A DNA stretch of 57,748 nucleotides from an uncultured Bacteroidota bacterium (GCA_903904855.1 CAIVEH010000003.1:1-57748), one strand, 5' to 3'; counted from the first letter of the stretch, positions 10,112 to 19,189 are shown. Notes: generated by a model not told the origin, from the sequence alone. Program-made: numbers and translations.

Positions 10112-11074
10112 TTACCATTGATTCTTAATCACAGCTGGTTTCTTCTGGATATAAAAACTGTACCCAACCACAGCCATCGTTTCCAGGAACTCAAAATGCT
10201 GGCTGGCCTTACCTCCGTATACTGTGGTATTGATATCCGGCAGATTGATGTACCCTGTTTTCACACGGGCAAGCAGGAAGAAATGATTATAAAAATCAAA
10301 TTCCAAACCCATGGTTGCAGATACACTGTAGCCTGCCAGGTGATAGGCTTTCTTGTTTTTATCCATATCATGCTTGGGGGGCTGTCCCAGTATATCGGCA
10401 TCGGTATCAGGTATTACCATACCAAGTCCGGCGCTACCTGTCACAGCTAGTGCTTGTTTGTGGTTATGCGAAATCCACAACTGATCAAGATGGCCATATT
10501 CCGCAGCAAAGTCATTCAGTCCGTCGCAGTGTTCAAAGTTGGATACAAAACCGCCGGGCAGATTATCTATACTCGAAGGCCCCGGATTATTCACATCGGC
10601 ATCTTCACCCACTACAATCTCTGTGTTGCTATAGGTACCTATATTATTTCCCTTGGTTATCGTTCCTGCAAGCCGAGTTGTCTGCTTGGCTATAGAGTAT
10701 TTCATATGGTCGCTGCCAAATGAAACAAAGTTTTTATCGTTAAGGAAATAGCCTACCCTATAGTTAAATTGCGGAACAGTAAATGCCACAGGGTTTACAT
10801 ATACCGATGAAACAGGAGTTGCATCATCTGTTGCCCTAATATCATTGATTTTGAAGTCATACCCATCGCCCCAGAAATGCATATTGCTGTGGCTGTATGT
10901 TGATCGGTTGTAGCCCCAGAACAAAAAGAACCGTCCCTGCCTCTTAAACAGTTCACGGGTTTCCTTTGTAAAATTTTCTCTTACCGCTGGTTTAGAAGTA
11001 TTTTGTTCCTGTGCATTTACTCCCACCGAAGCCAGGAGCAATAATGCTGAGGCCAGTAGTTTTTGTGTACTCAT
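10112..11074 (-). CDS. Predicted outer-membrane beta-barrel protein, function unknown
   Basis: Exported protein of 320 residues. A clear signal peptide (MSTQKLLASALLLLASVGVNA) is followed by short alternating strands rich in aromatic residues, for example FFLFWGYNRSTYSH, FNYRVGYFL and LEFDFYNHFFLLARVKTGYINL, and a C-terminal strand MAVVGYSFYIQ. This pattern fits an outer-membrane barrel of modest size, but I do not recognise a specific family. The start ATG at 11074 gives the full signal peptide. It lies about 126 bases after the MBL-rhodanese gene on the same strand, and no terminator was seen between them, so read-through from the paa operon is possible. Confidence 0.75.
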   Translation of the reverse strand: MSTQKLLASALLLLASVGVNAQEQNTSKPAVRENFTKETRELFKRQGRFFLFWGYNRSTYSHSNMHFWGDGYDFKINDIRATDDATPVSSVYVNPVAFTVPQFNYRVGYFLNDKNFVSFGSDHMKYSIAKQTTRLAGTITKGNNIGTYSNTEIVVGEDADVNNPGPSSIDNLPGGFVSNFEHCDGLNDFAAEYGHLDQLWISHNHKQALAVTGSAGLGMVIPDTDADILGQPPKHDMDKNKKAYHLAGYSVSATMGLEFDFYNHFFLLARVKTGYINLPDINTTVYGGKASQHFEFLETMAVVGYSFYIQKKPAVIKNQW

Positions 11075-11200
11075 ATATTTACAGGGATTTTATAATCCGG
11101 GTGTAAAATTATTTTTGAATAGCTGCAATTATCATGACGGCAATCAGGCAATAATTTTACATGACAGATTATAATGCCTCATCCACCTGCCAAAATATCA

Positions 11201-12592
11201 TTATTGCTGTTCCATTTCTGTCTCCACCAGCTGTGGCGATTTAGCTATAACTTCTTTGATACCGCCTTCTATACTTCCCACAAAATGGAATCCTTTCGAC
11301 CTCAGGTACGAAGCAGCAATCATCGATCTGTAGCCGCCTGCACAATAAATCAGCCACTTAACATCCTTTTCCAGTGTGCTGTACTTGCTTTTCATTATGT
11401 TCAATGGAATGTGAACCGATCCTGCCATCCTGTTTTTTGCTACCTCCATCCTGTTACGCACATCCAGCAGGTTATAGTCTTCGGTCTGTAGCAGCGTTTC
11501 ACATTCGGTGCTGTCAAAAGTCATAATGTTGTCATAAGGCAATTTTTCAGCAAACCAGTTTGTCATTCCCCCGTCAAGATAGCCATCCACCCGCTCATAC
11601 CCTATCCTTGCCAGTCTCTCCACAGCTTCTTTTTCTTTGCCGGGAGCAGTAACCAGTATCATCCTTGCATCTGTATCTATCAACGTGCCTACCCAAACCG
11701 CAAAATCACCGTTCAGTCCTACATTCAATGCGCCTTTTACAAAGCCTGCTGCAAACTCCATCGGATCCCTCGTATCCAGTACCAGCGCTCCATCGTTCTT
11801 TATAGCCTTAAATTCATTCAGTGTCAATGGTCGCAGATTATTTTTCATCACCTCATCAAAGGGCAGGCAACCTTTTTTATTAATAACTGCATCTTTGAAA
11901 AAATAGGCAGGTATCACCGGCAGATCAGAGGTAACCGCCTGTATAAATGCTTCTTTGTCGGCAGCAATCATTGCATAATTTCTGGCCCTCTGCTCACCTA
12001 TTGTAGATTGAGATTCCGAACTGATATTCTTGCCGCAAGCCGATCCCGCACCATGCCCCGGATAAACGATTACTTCATCGGGCAGGGTTTTGATTTTTGT
12101 TTGCAGTGAATTGTAGAGCATAGCAGCCAGTTCTTCTTTCTGCAGGTTGCCGCTCAGCAGGTCGGGCCTGCCTACATCACCTATAAAAAGCGTATCGCCG
12201 GTAAATACTGCGGTTTTTTCATCTTTTTCATTCAGCAGCAGGTAGCAGGTCGACTCAATTGTATGACCGGGCGTATGCAATATTTGTATGTGAGCGCTTC
12301 CCAGTTTCAGTTTCTCATTGTCATCAGCTATATAAGCCTTGTATCCCGGATTGGCATCTGGGCCAAACACAATGGTCGCGCCGGTCTTATTGGCAAGATC
12401 AATATGCCCCGATACAAAATCGGCATGAAAATGGGTCTCCAGAACATATTTTATGGTAGCTCCGCGCTCATGGGCCAGTTTAATATACGGTTCTGGATCC
12501 CTTAGCGGGTCAATAACAGCTGCCTCTTTTCCCGATTCAATATAGTAGGCCGCATGCGCCAGGCAATTGGTGTATATCTGCTGAATGAACAT
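11201..12592 (-). CDS. MBL-fold hydrolase with two rhodanese domains (persulfide dioxygenase-like)
   Basis: 463 residues. The N-terminal metallo-beta-lactamase domain resembles ETHE1 persulfide dioxygenases and glyoxalase II: it has THFHADF (His54, His56, Asp58), the later HTPGHT, GDTLFIGDVGRPD and VYPGHG. ETHE1-type enzymes oxidise glutathione or CoA persulfide to sulfite using iron. Two rhodanese domains follow. The second carries the catalytic Cys loop YCAGGYRS; the first lacks a Cys at that place (VTAPGKEKE) and is probably structural. The start is 17 bases after the stop of paaD, so this gene is likely the last of the paa operon. A role in sulfide or low-molecular-weight thiol persulfide handling is family knowledge; a link with phenylacetyl-CoA breakdown is only suggested by position. 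Confidence 0.88.
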   Translation of the reverse strand: MFIQQIYTNCLAHAAYYIESGKEAAVIDPLRDPEPYIKLAHERGATIKYVLETHFHADFVSGHIDLANKTGATIVFGPDANPGYKAYIADDNEKLKLGSAHIQILHTPGHTIESTCYLLLNEKDEKTAVFTGDTLFIGDVGRPDLLSGNLQKEELAAMLYNSLQTKIKTLPDEVIVYPGHGAGSACGKNISSESQSTIGEQRARNYAMIAADKEAFIQAVTSDLPVIPAYFFKDAVINKKGCLPFDEVMKNNLRPLTLNEFKAIKNDGALVLDTRDPMEFAAGFVKGALNVGLNGDFAVWVGTLIDTDARMILVTAPGKEKEAVERLARIGYERVDGYLDGGMTNWFAEKLPYDNIMTFDSTECETLLQTEDYNLLDVRNRMEVAKNRMAGSVHIPLNIMKSKYSTLEKDVKWLIYCAGGYRSMIAASYLRSKGFHFVGSIEGGIKEVIAKSPQLVETEMEQQ

Positions 12593-12609
12593 AAGATATC
12601 AATTATTGG

Positions 12610-13101
12610 TTAATGACATTTAAAATATTCGAAAGGTTCTTTACAATTATTGCACTTGTACATTGATTTACACGCTGTCGATCCAAAACGGCTCAGCAAA
12701 ACAGTATCCCGCGATTCGCAACGAGGGCACTGAATTACATTCCGCGAAAACTCATCAGCACTGCACGATGAATGCAGCGGCGGTGCAATGCCATACTTAC
12801 TCAGTTTCTCTTTAGCTTCATCACTCATCCAGTCTGTTGTCCAGGCAGGATCCTGCACCATCTTTACAACAACCGGCGATACTCCGCTTGCCTCAAGTGT
12901 TGCTTTAATATCCATCTCTATCATGCCCATTGCCGGACAGCCAGAGTAGGTGGGCGTAATGATCACCTCGTAGCCCTTATCCGTAATAAGCACATCTCGC
13001 AGCATACCCATCTCAGAGATATTCACTACAGGTATCTCCGGGTCGGGAATCACTGAAAGGATTCTCAATATTTCCTCTTTTGTATATACAGGCTTTACCA
13101 T
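12610..13101 (-). CDS. paaD: 1,2-phenylacetyl-CoA epoxidase subunit PaaD
   Basis: 163-residue MIP18/DUF59-type protein needed for assembly of the phenylacetyl-CoA ring epoxidase, probably through metal-site maturation. The N-terminal part has the family pattern IPDPEIPVVNISEMGM and ITPTYSGCPA. The C-terminus carries a zinc-ribbon-like Cys set: CPRC, then CKSMYKCNNC and a final Cys. ATG at 13101 overlaps the end of paaC by 7 bases, which indicates translational coupling in paaABCD. No PaaE reductase gene follows in this window; the next gene is the MBL-rhodanese protein. Confidence 0.93.
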   Translation of the reverse strand: MVKPVYTKEEILRILSVIPDPEIPVVNISEMGMLRDVLITDKGYEVIITPTYSGCPAMGMIEMDIKATLEASGVSPVVVKMVQDPAWTTDWMSDEAKEKLSKYGIAPPLHSSCSADEFSRNVIQCPRCESRDTVLLSRFGSTACKSMYKCNNCKEPFEYFKCH

Positions 13102-13859
13102 GTTGCTTCAGGATAAGCGCGTTGCAGGTATTGCATTTCCGACAGTATATGTCCAAGGTACTCTGTATGTATACCTTTGCTGCTGCCGGTATGCATGTAT
13201 CCTTCAGCAGGTATAGATAAAGTTGCTTCATTCAATACCTGAGAAACATATTTATGCCACGCCTCCTTTACAGGTAGCAGATCTACAGCAATGTTTTTAT
13301 CCCTCAGCACAGCATCCGCTTCATTTGTTTCAAACAATTCGCTGGTATACATCCAGAGCTCATTTACTGCATCCTGTATCCGGCTGTGGCTTTCAGCCGT
13401 TCCATCGCCAAGACGCAACACCCAGTCTGTGGCATGAGCCATATGATACTTAACTTCTTTTACAGTCTTGGCAGCAATAGCAGACAGTGTCTCGTCAGCG
13501 CTGTTCTTCAGCTCGTTGAAAAAGTAAAATTCATATGCTGAAGTAAACAGCAACCTTGCCATAGTAAAAGCAAAGTCGCCATTGGGCAGTTCCATAATCA
13601 GGTGATTATAAAAATCCCGCTCTTTTCTGCGGTAGGCCAGGTCATCATCGGTTTTTCCATTTCCATCCACCTTCCCTGCATAGGTAAGCAGCATCTGTGC
13701 CCTTCCGGTCATATCCAGCGCAAAGTTCGTAAGCGCAAGGTCTTCCTCCAGTATAGGCCCATTACTGCACCATTCCGATAGCCTGTATGATTGTATTAAT
13801 GCATTATCTCCCAACCGGAGTGCATATTTATATAATGCCTGCTGTTCTTTCATGATCAT
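13095..13859 (-). CDS. paaC: 1,2-phenylacetyl-CoA epoxidase subunit PaaC
   Basis: 254-residue ferritin-like helical protein, structural partner of the catalytic PaaA in the PaaAC core. Recognisable segments are RLGDNALIQSYRLSEWCSNGPILEED near the start, ALDMTGRAQMLL, and KEVKYHMAHATDWVLRLGDGT in the middle. Start at ATG 13859, or at the second ATG at 13853. It lies 5 bases after paaB and overlaps paaD by 7 bases, so all are one transcript. Confidence 0.94.
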   Translation of the reverse strand: MIMKEQQALYKYALRLGDNALIQSYRLSEWCSNGPILEEDLALTNFALDMTGRAQMLLTYAGKVDGNGKTDDDLAYRRKERDFYNHLIMELPNGDFAFTMARLLFTSAYEFYFFNELKNSADETLSAIAAKTVKEVKYHMAHATDWVLRLGDGTAESHSRIQDAVNELWMYTSELFETNEADAVLRDKNIAVDLLPVKEAWHKYVSQVLNEATLSIPAEGYMHTGSSKGIHTEYLGHILSEMQYLQRAYPEATW

Positions 13860-13864
13860 TGGTA

Positions 13865-14155
13865 TTAAATTGCTTTTGCGCCTTCTGGCATTACATAAAA
13901 AGTAGGATGGCGGTAAACCTTGTCATTTGCCGGATCAAAGAACATATCATTATCATCCGGGTTGGAAGCCACTATGGCTGCCGATGGAACAACCCATATA
14001 CTTGTCCCTTCCCCCCTGCGGGTATATGTATCCCGTGCATTCTGAAGCGCCATTTTACTGTCTGCCGCATGTACGCTTCCGGCATGTATGTAATTAGCCC
14101 CTGACTTTGCTTGTATAAAAACCTCCCACAACGGGAATTGAGTATCTGTTGCCAT
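13865..14155 (-). CDS. paaB: 1,2-phenylacetyl-CoA epoxidase subunit PaaB
   Basis: 96-residue small subunit that bridges PaaAC units in the epoxidase. It has the typical WEVFIQAKSGANYIHAGSVHA beginning (split here as WEVFIQAK then HAGSVHA) and the later IWVVPSAAIVAS and DPANDKVYRHPTFY. It follows paaA by 10 bases and precedes paaC by 5 bases. Confidence 0.95.
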   Translation of the reverse strand: MATDTQFPLWEVFIQAKSGANYIHAGSVHAADSKMALQNARDTYTRRGEGTSIWVVPSAAIVASNPDDNDMFFDPANDKVYRHPTFYVMPEGAKAI

Positions 14156-14165
14156 AATTATCTGG

Positions 14166-15128
14166 TTAGTTAAGTGATTGTTTTTCTTTTTTCTGCCGGT
14201 AAGCTTCTGCTGCTGCTCTTACCCAGGCGCCATCCTGGTGCACTTTTTTATGGTGGTCCATGCGTTGTTTATTGCATGGGCCATTCCCGTTTATTACCCG
14301 GTAAAACTCATCCCAGTCTATCGGGCCATGATCATAATGTCCTGTCGCCTCGTTGCACTTCAGGTCTTTATCTGGAATAGTAAGCCCTATCACCTCTGCT
14401 TGCTGCACTGTCTTGTCAATAAATTTCTGCCTCAGCTCATCATTGGTATGCCTCTTTATTTTCCATTTCACAGCATCACCGCTGCGGGGCGATTCACTGT
14501 CGTGCGGACCAAACATCATCAGCGAAGGCCACCACCAGCGGTTTATGGCATCCTGCGCCATTTCCTGCTGGTCTATTGTACCCTTCATCATTTTAGCCAT
14601 GATCTCATATCCCTGGCGCTGATGAAAACTTTCCTCCTTGCAGATACGTACCATTGCCCTGCTATATGGGCCATACGAAGTACGCTGCAGCGAAACCTGG
14701 TTTACAATTGCCGCACCATCTACCAGCCATCCTATAGCGCCAATATCGGCCCAGGTAAGTGTCGGATAGTTAAAAATGCTGGAATATTTGGCTTTTCCCG
14801 AATGCAGCAGTGCAATCATCTCATCTCTCGATATCCCTAGTGTTTCGGCAGCGCTATACAGGTACAGGCCATGCCCGCCTTCATCCTGTATTTTTGCAAG
14901 CAATATCTGCTTGGCCCTCAGGCTTGGGGCACGGGTTATCCAGTTACCTTCAGGCTGCATACCTATCACTTCACTATGGGCATGCTGCGATATCTGGCGT
15001 ATCAGGTGCTTCCTGTATCCGTCAGGCATCCTGTCTTTGGGTTCTATGGCATCACCCCTGTTTATCTTTTCTTCAAAATTTTTCAGCATCTCTGCCTGTG
15101 CATGATCAGCTTTTTCTACCATTTCCAT
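14166..15128 (-). CDS. paaA: 1,2-phenylacetyl-CoA epoxidase catalytic subunit PaaA
   Basis: 320-residue di-iron monooxygenase subunit that inserts one oxygen atom into the ring of phenylacetyl-CoA, the first dedicated step of aerobic phenylacetate breakdown. The iron-binding helices show two ExxH motifs: EGGH in [11 protein letters not shown] and ESFH in [13 protein letters not shown]. Substrate-side motifs such as [14 protein letters not shown] are also intact. It is the first gene of paaABCD-MBL. The 170 bases upstream are dominated by the heptamer repeat at 15193-15300 and no classical promoter box was found. PaaE, PaaG, PaaZ and PaaK are not in the window and must lie elsewhere. Confidence 0.96.
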   Translation of the reverse strand: MEMVEKADHAQAEMLKNFEEKINRGDAIEPKDRMPDGYRKHLIRQISQHAHSEVIGMQPEGNWITRAPSLRAKQILLAKIQDEGGHGLYLYSAAETLGISRDEMIALLHSGKAKYSSIFNYPTLTWADIGAIGWLVDGAAIVNQVSLQRTSYGPYSRAMVRICKEESFHQRQGYEIMAKMMKGTIDQQEMAQDAINRWWWPSLMMFGPHDSESPRSGDAVKWKIKRHTNDELRQKFIDKTVQQAEVIGLTIPDKDLKCNEATGHYDHGPIDWDEFYRVINGNGPCNKQRMDHHKKVHQDGAWVRAAAEAYRQKKEKQSLN

Positions 15129-15192
15129 ATACTCTATGTATTTAACAGTAACCTTTCAACTTATCCCCCCAGCTTAGCTTCAGCATGCCGGA

Positions 15193-15300
15193 ACTTATCA
15201 CCTATCACATATCCCCTATCACCTATCACTTATCACTTATAAACCTATCACCTATCACATATCACCTATCACCTATCACTTATCACCTATCGCTTATCAC
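15193..15300. repeat. Heptamer tandem array (TATCACN) with a 50-bp higher-order period
   Basis: About 15 copies of the 7-mer TATCACN, with N mostly C, T or A. The block 15201-15240 recurs at 15251-15290 with only a few changes, giving a 50-bp higher-order period. It lies in the gap between paaA and hppD, directly after the hppD stop codon. A short relative sits at 10079-10110, again at the 3' end of a minus-strand gene. Confidence 0.85.
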
Positions 15301-15301
15301 C

Positions 15302-16459
15302 TTACAACGTCCCTCTTCTCGCCTGCTCAGCTTCTATAGATTCAAACAATGCCTGGAAATTACCCTTACCAAACGACCTGGCACCCTTGCGCTGAATGAT
15401 CTCAAAAAACAAAGTCGGCCTGTCTTCCACCGGTTTGGTAAATATTTGCAGCAGGTATCCTTCTTCGTCACGGTCTACCATTATGCCCAGGCTTTTCAGT
15501 ATGGCCATATCTTCGGCTATAGCGCCTACACGGTCCTGAACGGTATCATAATATTTGCCGGGCACATACAAAAACTCTACGCCTCTTTTTTTCATCTCCG
15601 ATATTGTAAATACAATATCGTCGGTTGCCACAGCAATATGCTGGCAGCCGGGACCTTCATAAAAATCAAGGTATTCTTCCACCTGCGATTTTTTCAAACC
15701 CTTTGCAGGCTCATTGATCGGGTACTTAATCCGTCCGTTTCCGTTGGTCATTACCTTGCTCATCAGTGCTGTGTATTCCGTGCCTATATCATTATCATCA
15801 AAGGTGATGAGATTGGCAAAACCCATTACATGCGCATAAAATTCAGACCATTTATTCATTGCGCCCAGTTCCACATTGCCCACCATATGGTCTATATACT
15901 TCAACCCGGTTGGCGCTGGATTATAATCCGATTCCCATTTCTCAAACCCCGGAAGGAAAACGCCTTTGTAATTTTTTCTTTCTACGAATATGTGTACTGT
16001 ATCGCCATATGTTCGGATACCTGCTCTCACCACTTCTCCGTTTTCGTCTTTCTCCACAATCGGTGCGAAAAAAACTTCTGCCCCGCGGCTGGTTGTTTCT
16101 TCAAATGCCTTACGTGCATCATCAACCCAGAGTGCAATAACTTTTACCCCGTCGCCATGTTTTTTTATGTGGTCGGCTACTTGGCTATTTGAAGTAAGTG
16201 GTGTGGTAAGCACCAGTCTTATTTTGTCCTGCACCAGTACATACGATACCTGGTCTCTCACACCTGTTTCCAGGCCGGCATATGCCAGCGACTGAAAACC
16301 AAACGCCGTTTTGTAAAAATGGGCAGCTTGTTTGGCATTGCCAACATACAACTCTACATAGTCAGTACCGTTAATAGGCAGAAAATCCTGCGCCTTATCG
16401 AAGATCTTTTCGATACCGTAATTATAATTGGTTACGTTTTTCAGATTTGTAGTCTCCAT
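15302..16459 (-). CDS. hppD: 4-hydroxyphenylpyruvate dioxygenase
   Basis: Converts 4-hydroxyphenylpyruvate to homogentisate in tyrosine breakdown; iron(II) enzyme of the vicinal-oxygen-chelate fold. About 385 residues. The two iron His ligands are in YIDHMVGNVELG and GCQHIAVATDDI, and the Glu ligand is in LFFEIIQRKG; the C-terminal helix FGKGNFQALFESIE that closes the active site is intact. ATG at 16459 (METTNLKN) is preferred to an in-frame TTG at 16486, which would overlap hmgA. It starts 11 bases after the hmgA stop, so the two form one operon making the consecutive steps to maleylacetoacetate. Confidence 0.96.
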   Translation of the reverse strand: METTNLKNVTNYNYGIEKIFDKAQDFLPINGTDYVELYVGNAKQAAHFYKTAFGFQSLAYAGLETGVRDQVSYVLVQDKIRLVLTTPLTSNSQVADHIKKHGDGVKVIALWVDDARKAFEETTSRGAEVFFAPIVEKDENGEVVRAGIRTYGDTVHIFVERKNYKGVFLPGFEKWESDYNPAPTGLKYIDHMVGNVELGAMNKWSEFYAHVMGFANLITFDDNDIGTEYTALMSKVMTNGNGRIKYPINEPAKGLKKSQVEEYLDFYEGPGCQHIAVATDDIVFTISEMKKRGVEFLYVPGKYYDTVQDRVGAIAEDMAILKSLGIMVDRDEEGYLLQIFTKPVEDRPTLFFEIIQRKGARSFGKGNFQALFESIEAEQARRGTL

Positions 16460-16470
16460 TATATTTGTGT

Positions 16471-17628
16471 TTATTCTGTTAACCAAGATTTGTAATACCC
16501 GTCTACTTCTATTTTCAGCGCCTCTTTTGTGATCATCACCGGGTTAAATGGGTCTATCATCACAGCCAGCTCTTTGGTTTCCTTCTGGCCTATGCTGCGC
16601 TCAATTGCCCCCGGATGCGGCCCGTGGGGTATGCCGCCGGGATGCAGTGTAAACTGCCCTGCTTTAATATTGTTACGGCTCATAAAGTCGCCATCTACAT
16701 AATACAGTATTTCATCACTGTCAATATTACTGTGGTGGTATGGGGCAGGTATCGCCAGCGGATGATAATCGTAAAGACGTGGCACAAATGAGCATACCAC
16801 AAAATTTTTGCTCTCAAAAGTCTGGTGAATAGGTGGCGGCATATGAATTCGGCCGGTAATCGGCTCAAAATTGAATATCGAAAATGTATATGGATAATGA
16901 TACCCGTCCCAACCTGCCACATCAAACGGATGGTTGGCATAGGTGTATGGGAACATCATTCCTTTCTTCTTGATAAAAATATCAAAGTCCCCCTTCTCAT
17001 CAATCGTTTGCAGGTCTGATGGTCTTTTGATATCCCTTTCACAGAAGGGTGAATGCTCAAGCAGTTGCCCGAAATCATTTCTGTACCTGCGGGGTGTGAA
17101 AATAGGATCGAACGATTCTATATAGAGCAATTTATTATCCGGCGTATCAAACTTTATCTGGTAAACCGTACCTCGTGGAATAACTATATAATCGCCATAG
17201 GCAAATTTCAGTGAGCCATACATGGTTTCAAGTACGCCACTCCCTTTGTGCACAAACAACATCTCATCGGCATCAGCATTTTTATAAAAAGACTTTGTCG
17301 ATTCTGATGGTGCGGCTACACCTATGTGCATGGCTGCATTTACAAAAAGGGTCTTTCGGCTTGCCATATAATCAGCTTCTGGCTTAATATCGAAGCCGTT
17401 AAAACTCATGGCATTCATGCTGTTTTCTGAGGCTAATTCCGGTTTTACAGAATACGGCAGCCCTTTCTGTCTTACCCTTGTGGGTGGATATAAATGATAA
17501 ACCAGCGATGAAAGACCTGCGAACCCCTGGGTTCCCACAAGCTCTTCCTGGTATAAATTGCCATTAGGCTGGCGACTAACAACATGTCGCTTCTCCGGGA
17601 TAACTCCCAAACTATGATAAAAAGGCAT
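16471..17628 (-). CDS. hmgA: Homogentisate 1,2-dioxygenase
   Basis: Opens the ring of homogentisate to give maleylacetoacetate; iron(II) cupin enzyme. About 385 residues beginning MPFYHSLGVIPEKRH. The metal ligands expected for the family are present: His and Glu in YHHSNIDSDEILYYVDGDF and His in HPGGIPHGPHPGA. The ATG at 17628 is chosen; an in-frame TTG lies two codons upstream. It leads the hmgA-hppD operon. The hydrolase and isomerase for the next steps (fumarylacetoacetate route) are not in this window. Confidence 0.95.
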   Translation of the reverse strand: MPFYHSLGVIPEKRHVVSRQPNGNLYQEELVGTQGFAGLSSLVYHLYPPTRVRQKGLPYSVKPELASENSMNAMSFNGFDIKPEADYMASRKTLFVNAAMHIGVAAPSESTKSFYKNADADEMLFVHKGSGVLETMYGSLKFAYGDYIVIPRGTVYQIKFDTPDNKLLYIESFDPIFTPRRYRNDFGQLLEHSPFCERDIKRPSDLQTIDEKGDFDIFIKKKGMMFPYTYANHPFDVAGWDGYHYPYTFSIFNFEPITGRIHMPPPIHQTFESKNFVVCSFVPRLYDYHPLAIPAPYHHSNIDSDEILYYVDGDFMSRNNIKAGQFTLHPGGIPHGPHPGAIERSIGQKETKELAVMIDPFNPVMITKEALKIEVDGYYKSWLTE

Positions 17629-17812
17629 GGACAAATATTTGCGGCTCCAAACCTAGTGTAGATACATTTAATATTTCCTGACAACGGACAGGGAAAAAGA
17701 TGACTTTCGTCAGCAACAGGAGATAAAAGAGTCTTAAGGCAAAAATGGAGATTTGAATACAAATATCGTTTAGTTACGTAACCCTGATAGGGCTTCAATC
17801 TGAAAAGCTGCT

Positions 17813-17881
17813 GGTGAAACCCCCAATCTCTAAGTTAAGGAAGTTGGAAGGACTTCAATGTTTGTAGCAGGAGGTTTCACC
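17813..17881. repeat. Imperfect inverted repeat in the hmgA upstream region
   Basis: Arms 17813-17824 and 17870-17881 (GGTGAAACCCCC with GGAGGTTTCACC) pair over 12 bp with one mismatch. It is part of a palindrome-rich non-coding stretch, 17780-18060, that resembles intergenic repeats scattered in many Bacteroidota genomes. Confidence 0.6.
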
Positions 17882-17918
17882 ACCGGTAATCAGATGCAAA
17901 TGCCAACCCCTAACAGGC

Positions 17919-18060
17919 AATGTCATTGACTTAAGAATTTTTATAGCTCTGACAGAGCAAAATATATTAGCCGGGGGTGAAGCTCCTGGTATAAATATAT
18001 GATTTCACAAGCCCCGCAGGGGCGAAATTAAATTTGCGACTTCCTTAAGTCAATGACATT
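17919..18060. repeat. 142-bp element bounded by perfect 17-bp inverted repeats
   Basis: AATGTCATTGACTTAAG at 17919-17935 is the exact reverse complement of 18044-18060. Between them lie a perfect GC palindrome (GCCCCGCAGGGGC, 18011-18023) and a near-palindromic segment around 17971-17985. There is no open frame. It looks like a small foldback or MITE-like element between the 5' end of hmgA and the 3' end of the LuxR-type gene. Confidence 0.7.
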
Positions 18061-18085
18061 AAATTTGAATACTGGTTGCAAAAAT

Positions 18086-18904
18086 TTATATAATACCATT
18101 CAACTTGCATATGTCAATAGCTTCCCTGATATTCTGGGAATTAGTTTTTCTTAGTATGGTCTTTATATGGTTGGCTACGGTATTTTCGCTGATAAATAAT
18201 CTCACTCCTACTTCCTTTCTTTTGGTCCCTTTGGCCAAATGACATAGAATTTCTTTCTCACGTGCTGAGAGTATACTGGCATGCATTTCTGGGAAATAAT
18301 CTTCCGTTACTAACTTTATTAATGAATGGACTTCAGCATTTTTGTAATTACGTTCTATTATATGAGTTATTGACAATTCTTTTTTTATTGCCGAAATATC
18401 AATTAGTACGCTTATTTCATACAATAACTGCCTGCTTTGGGGATGGGTCATAAAGCACTTTTTCAATAGCAAAGTCTTATACAATCCGGTACTACATTGT
18501 GTTCTTAAATTGTTTGAAAAAGTCATTCCCTTTGTATCTTCATGCGGCAATGATTTAAGGTATTGCATGTCTTTCGGGAATATCTGCTCATTATAAACCT
18601 TAAAGTCATTTGGGTTGATCAGCTCAATCAGTTTCGCCATACCGCTTTTCCCGGTAAAATCTATATAATTAAAACCCAACAGATGAATTATAGACGGACT
18701 GCAATAAGTCATCTCCGCTTTCTTATAGTCGTAAATGAAATTGCATGGCAAAATTTCAGCAAGAAGGGAAGGAGTACTTTTTAAGTGCTGGATCCAGCTT
18801 GATATTTCCAATTCTATATTGAGAGCTATACTATCTTCACTACTACTGTTAAGGCCAATGTTCTCTTCATATACTATCGCTTCTATAAAAGTTCTATGAT
18901 CCAT
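18086..18904 (-). CDS. LuxR-type transcriptional regulator with PAS-like N-terminus
   Basis: 272-residue regulator. The C-terminal HTH_LUXR domain (about residues 212-270) is clear: LSAREKEILCHLAKGTKRKEVG then LFISENTVANHIKTILRK. The N-terminal half has the layout of a PAS sensor fold (SPSIIHLLGF, AKLIELINPNDF, LLYEISVLIDISAIKKEL), which is the common Bacteroidota arrangement for orphan PAS-LuxR regulators. ATG at 18904 is chosen over an in-frame GTG at 18910. It is transcribed divergently from the PAS histidine kinase at 19190, so the two may act on related signals. No phospho-acceptor receiver domain is present. Confidence 0.85.
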   Translation of the reverse strand: MDHRTFIEAIVYEENIGLNSSSEDSIALNIELEISSWIQHLKSTPSLLAEILPCNFIYDYKKAEMTYCSPSIIHLLGFNYIDFTGKSGMAKLIELINPNDFKVYNEQIFPKDMQYLKSLPHEDTKGMTFSNNLRTQCSTGLYKTLLLKKCFMTHPQSRQLLYEISVLIDISAIKKELSITHIIERNYKNAEVHSLIKLVTEDYFPEMHASILSAREKEILCHLAKGTKRKEVGVRLFISENTVANHIKTILRKTNSQNIREAIDICKLNGII

Positions 18905-19189
18905 ACTCACAACGTCAAATAAATTAAATTAATTATTTCAACAATTTAATATCAATACAAAAATACAACAATTAAAGGAGCTAAACCTCGAATAATCTTT
19001 ATCAATTCGGTTTTAATATGTAAAGTTAGTTATAACCGCCACTCCAAAAAATAGCTCTAATAGGCTATTTTACGATATTTATTAGTGACTACCTTTATAA
19101 TAAAACAGTCATTTCAATTAACCTCTGCTATTCATAGCACAATAAATATATAAACACATAAATTAAGATATTGTTTCAACTATTTGGCT
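18905..19189. other. Divergent intergenic region, LuxR regulator / PAS kinase
   Basis: About 285 bases of AT-rich sequence between divergent genes. Promoters for both directions are expected here, but no clear box, operator or hairpin was recognised. Confidence 0.4.

Noticed and set aside
14178-14840. Plus-strand 220-codon open frame antisense to paaA
   Set aside because: Shadow of paaA; the paaA product has full catalytic motifs, this one has none.
15193-15300. Possible CRISPR array
   Set aside because: Units are only 7 bases with no unique spacers and no cas genes nearby.
15185-16192. Plus-strand 335-codon open frame antisense to hppD
   Set aside because: It is a shadow of the conserved hppD gene and begins in the heptamer array.
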